A DNA stretch of 8,470 bases from NCBI GenBank assembly GCA_938003665.1, contig CALKYI010000392.1:1-8470 (forward strand). Direction: 5' to 3'. Positions 6,802 through 8,470 of the stretch are shown here, piece by piece. The notes under the pieces were generated by a model. It made no database searches and was not told the origin of the DNA. It saw only the letters and a list, made by a program, of their open reading frames with translations. Positions within the stretch are counted from its first letter, which is position 1. Every line of letters begins with the position of its first letter. This DNA comes from an uncultured Flavobacteriales bacterium. GTDB taxonomy: Bacteria > Bacteroidota > Bacteroidia > Flavobacteriales_D > Sanyastnellaceae. The translations under genes and the position numbers were made by a program.

Positions 6802-8409
6802 TTGGAACAATTTCAACGCCTCGGACTTTCACAGAACGTCCTCCAAGCCATCGAGCAACTCGGATTCGAGACGCCCACCGACATCCAGGCGCAAGCCATC
6901 CCACACCTGCTGAGTGGCGAACGCGACTTCATCGGCCTGGCGCAAACCGGGACAGGCAAGACCGCGGCATTTGGTCTGCCCCTCCTCGAGCGACTCGACC
7001 CGTCCCAGCCGCATGTGCAAGCGCTGGTGCTGGCGCCCACGCGTGAATTGGGCCAGCAAATCGCCCAGCAGATTGAGCTGTTTGCCAAATACGACGAAGG
7101 CATCCGCACCACAGCCGTCTACGGCGGCGCCAACATCGCGACGCAGATCAGTCAACTCCGCAAGGCGTGCCAAGTGGTCATCGCCACACCCGGCCGGTTG
7201 ATCGACCTCGCCAAGCGCGGAGCCATCGCCCTGGACCAAATCGAATGCGTCGTCCTCGATGAAGCAGACGAAATGCTCAACATGGGGTTCAAGGAAGAGC
7301 TCGATACAATTTTGGCGATGACGCCGGACACGAAGCGAACGTGGCTGTTTTCCGCGACCATGCCCAAGGAGATTCGGCGCTTGGTCAAGCAGTACATGTC
7401 GGACCCGTATGAAGTCCGCATCGATCCGAAGACGGCCGTCAACGAACAGATCGAGCACCGCTACGCCATGGTGCGCAATGCTGACAAGGCCGAGGCGCTC
7501 ACCCGTTTCATGGATTTGAATGAGGACCTCTTCGGCGTGGTGTTTTGCCGCACAAAGCGCGACACACAGGAATTGGCCGAGGGGCTGATGAAAAAAGGCT
7601 ACCGCGCCGATGCCCTCCACGGCGACCTCTCGCAACCACAGCGCGACCGCGTGATGAAGCGGTTCAAGCTGAAGCACCTGCAGGTCCTCATCGCAACGGA
7701 TGTGGCAGCGCGCGGCATCGATGTGCAGGACGTGACCCACGTCTTCCATTTCAACCTGCCCAACGACAACGCCTACTACACCCACCGCTCCGGCCGTACC
7801 GCTCGCGCGGGCAAGAAGGGCGTATCCATCGCCTTCATCAGCCGGCGCGAAAAGGCCATCATCGGTCGGATGGAAAACGCACTGGCCATCGACTTCAAGC
7901 CCATTTCCATCCCGGATGCCAAGGCCATCGCGGCCGCGCGCTTGGCACGCTGGGCCCAAGTCGTGATGGAGCGCGAGGAAAACCAAGGGCTCCCCATGGA
8001 CTTGTGGTTTGCCATGCAAGAACGGTTTGAAGGGGTGTCCAAGGACGCTCTGCTCAACCGGCTCGTGAGCCTCGAGTTGTCCAAACTGCACGTGACGCGC
8101 GGCAAGGATTTGAACTGGACGGATGAGGGCGGCGGACGAAGCACAGGACGTTCAACTGGACGCGGCGCCGGACGCCCCTCGGGACGCCCGTTCGAAAAAC
8201 GCCAACGTCCCGCACGCGCCGAAAACGACAAGCGCAAAAAGCCAGGCAAGAAGAAATTCAGCCAACGCACTCCTTTTGCACCCGTTGACGACGGCGACCC
8301 ACGCTACAGCCGTCGCTCGCGTTCAGATCGCAGGGGCGCTGCCAGCTCCAACAAGCGACAGGAAGCGCCTTTTGCCAAATTCAAGAAGAAGAAAAAGGGC
8401 CGCAAGTAA
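6802..8409 (+). CDS. DEAD-box ATP-dependent RNA helicase with basic Gly-Arg/Lys-rich tail (CsdA/RhlE-like)
   Basis: Unwinds RNA duplexes using ATP, likely in ribosome assembly or mRNA turnover and often cold-induced. Numbered from TTG 6802 (535 residues), all core motifs are intact: Q motif around Phe22-Gln29, motif I AQTGTGKT (47-54), Ia PTRELG (79-84), Ib TPGR (129-132), II DEAD (153-156), III SAT (184-186), IV VVFCRT (246-251), V ATDVAARGID (298-307), VI HRSGRTARAG (328-337). A C-terminal extension (about 365-440) precedes a disordered basic tail (441-535) with Gly-Arg repeats and a final KFKKKKKGRK. The start is uncertain. TTG gives MEQFQRLGLSQNVL, matching relatives, whereas ATG 6673 adds 43 residues (578 in total) rich in Pro, Ser and Cys with no resemblance. 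The stop is 10 bp from the next convergent gene. Family certain; substrate class not resolvable. Confidence 0.95.
   Translation: MEQFQRLGLSQNVLQAIEQLGFETPTDIQAQAIPHLLSGERDFIGLAQTGTGKTAAFGLPLLERLDPSQPHVQALVLAPTRELGQQIAQQIELFAKYDEGIRTTAVYGGANIATQISQLRKACQVVIATPGRLIDLAKRGAIALDQIECVVLDEADEMLNMGFKEELDTILAMTPDTKRTWLFSATMPKEIRRLVKQYMSDPYEVRIDPKTAVNEQIEHRYAMVRNADKAEALTRFMDLNEDLFGVVFCRTKRDTQELAEGLMKKGYRADALHGDLSQPQRDRVMKRFKLKHLQVLIATDVAARGIDVQDVTHVFHFNLPNDNAYYTHRSGRTARAGKKGVSIAFISRREKAIIGRMENALAIDFKPISIPDAKAIAAARLARWAQVVMEREENQGLPMDLWFAMQERFEGVSKDALLNRLVSLELSKLHVTRGKDLNWTDEGGGRSTGRSTGRGAGRPSGRPFEKRQRPARAENDKRKKPGKKKFSQRTPFAPVDDGDPRYSRRSRSDRRGAASSNKRQEAPFAKFKKKKKGRK
8134..8189 (+). repeat. 12-nt-period GGACG repeat coding Gly-Arg every fourth residue
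   Basis: GGACG occurs at 8134, 8146, 8158, 8170 and 8182, exactly 12 bases apart. Each begins a GGA-CGN (Gly-Arg) codon pair, giving x-x-Gly-Arg units in the helicase tail. The bases between copies vary. Such RG-rich tails commonly bind RNA non-specifically, and the unit could expand or contract by slippage without breaking the frame. Confidence 0.8.
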
Positions 8410-8419
8410 GCCTATCGAT

Positions 8420-8470
8420 CTACTTCACCTCCAGCACCCACGCCTTCCAACCAGGCACGTCGAGCGTTTC
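8420..8470 (-). CDS. C-terminal end of an unidentified protein (possibly a glycoside hydrolase), partial
   Basis: Minus-strand frame entering from the right edge and ending at TAG 8422-8420. The 16 visible residues read ETLDVPGWKAWVLEVK. The pattern of a hydrophobic strand, Pro, x-Trp, then Trp-Val-Leu-Glu before the stop resembles the last beta strand of C-terminal sandwich domains in amylase-like or other glycoside hydrolases. This is a weak resemblance from a very short piece. The tight tail-to-tail placement, 10 bp from the helicase stop, matches the other convergent pairs here and supports a real gene end. Confidence 0.4.
   Translation of the reverse strand, partial: ETLDVPGWKAWVLEVK

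Noticed and set aside
6829..8091. 420-codon minus-strand frame opposite the helicase
   Set aside because: Shadow of the DEAD-box gene, whose motifs are complete and in order.
1..8470. Search by eye for CRISPR arrays, tRNA/rRNA genes, insertion sequences, attachment sites or phage/defence genes
   Set aside because: None seen; nearly all of the window is accounted for by recognisable core genes.

Overview
The window looks like an ordinary chromosomal stretch from a comparatively GC-rich member of the Bacteroidota, probably a Flavobacteriales-like lineage. Three things point there. The folK–deoxynucleoside kinase pair beside sppA is a typical Bacteroidota arrangement. The cold-shock protein has the lysine-rich N-terminal extension typical of that phylum. 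Promoter-like sites resemble the Bacteroidota -7 element TAnnTTTG, and Shine-Dalgarno sites are not evident. The lineage call is inference from gene families; no rRNA marker is present.

Layout from left to right: (1) a partial sppA (67K-type signal peptide peptidase) on the minus strand, cut by the left edge just after its catalytic serine. (2) Divergent from it, folK (HPPK, folate synthesis) overlaps a deoxynucleoside kinase by the 4-bp string GTGA, then comes a Gfo/Idh/MocA-fold enzyme of the GH109 N-acetylgalactosaminidase type. (3) sucD (succinyl-CoA ligase alpha subunit) on minus, tail to tail with the GH109 gene. (4) mnmE (tRNA wobble-uridine modification GTPase) on plus, divergent from sucD. 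(5) A cold-shock-domain protein on minus, tail to tail with mnmE. (6) Divergent from it, a DEAD-box RNA helicase with a basic, Gly-Arg-rich tail. (7) The last 16 codons of another minus-strand gene at the right edge.

The genes alternate strand and are tightly packed. Convergent ends are 3, 4 and 10 bp apart and no obvious terminator hairpins separate them. Divergent starts share short gaps (47 and 71 bp), except the cold-shock/helicase gap of about 214 bp. That gap appears to hold promoters in both directions and a long helicase leader.

No novel defence, mobile or secretion system is visible, and no CRISPR, tRNA, rRNA or insertion sequence was seen. The points worth a second look are small: an apparent CTG start for the cold-shock protein, an apparent TTG start and long leader for the helicase, the divergent pairing of these two probable cold-response genes, a 12-bp perfect palindrome on the sppA promoter, and a 12-nt-period repeat coding Gly-Arg in the helicase tail.
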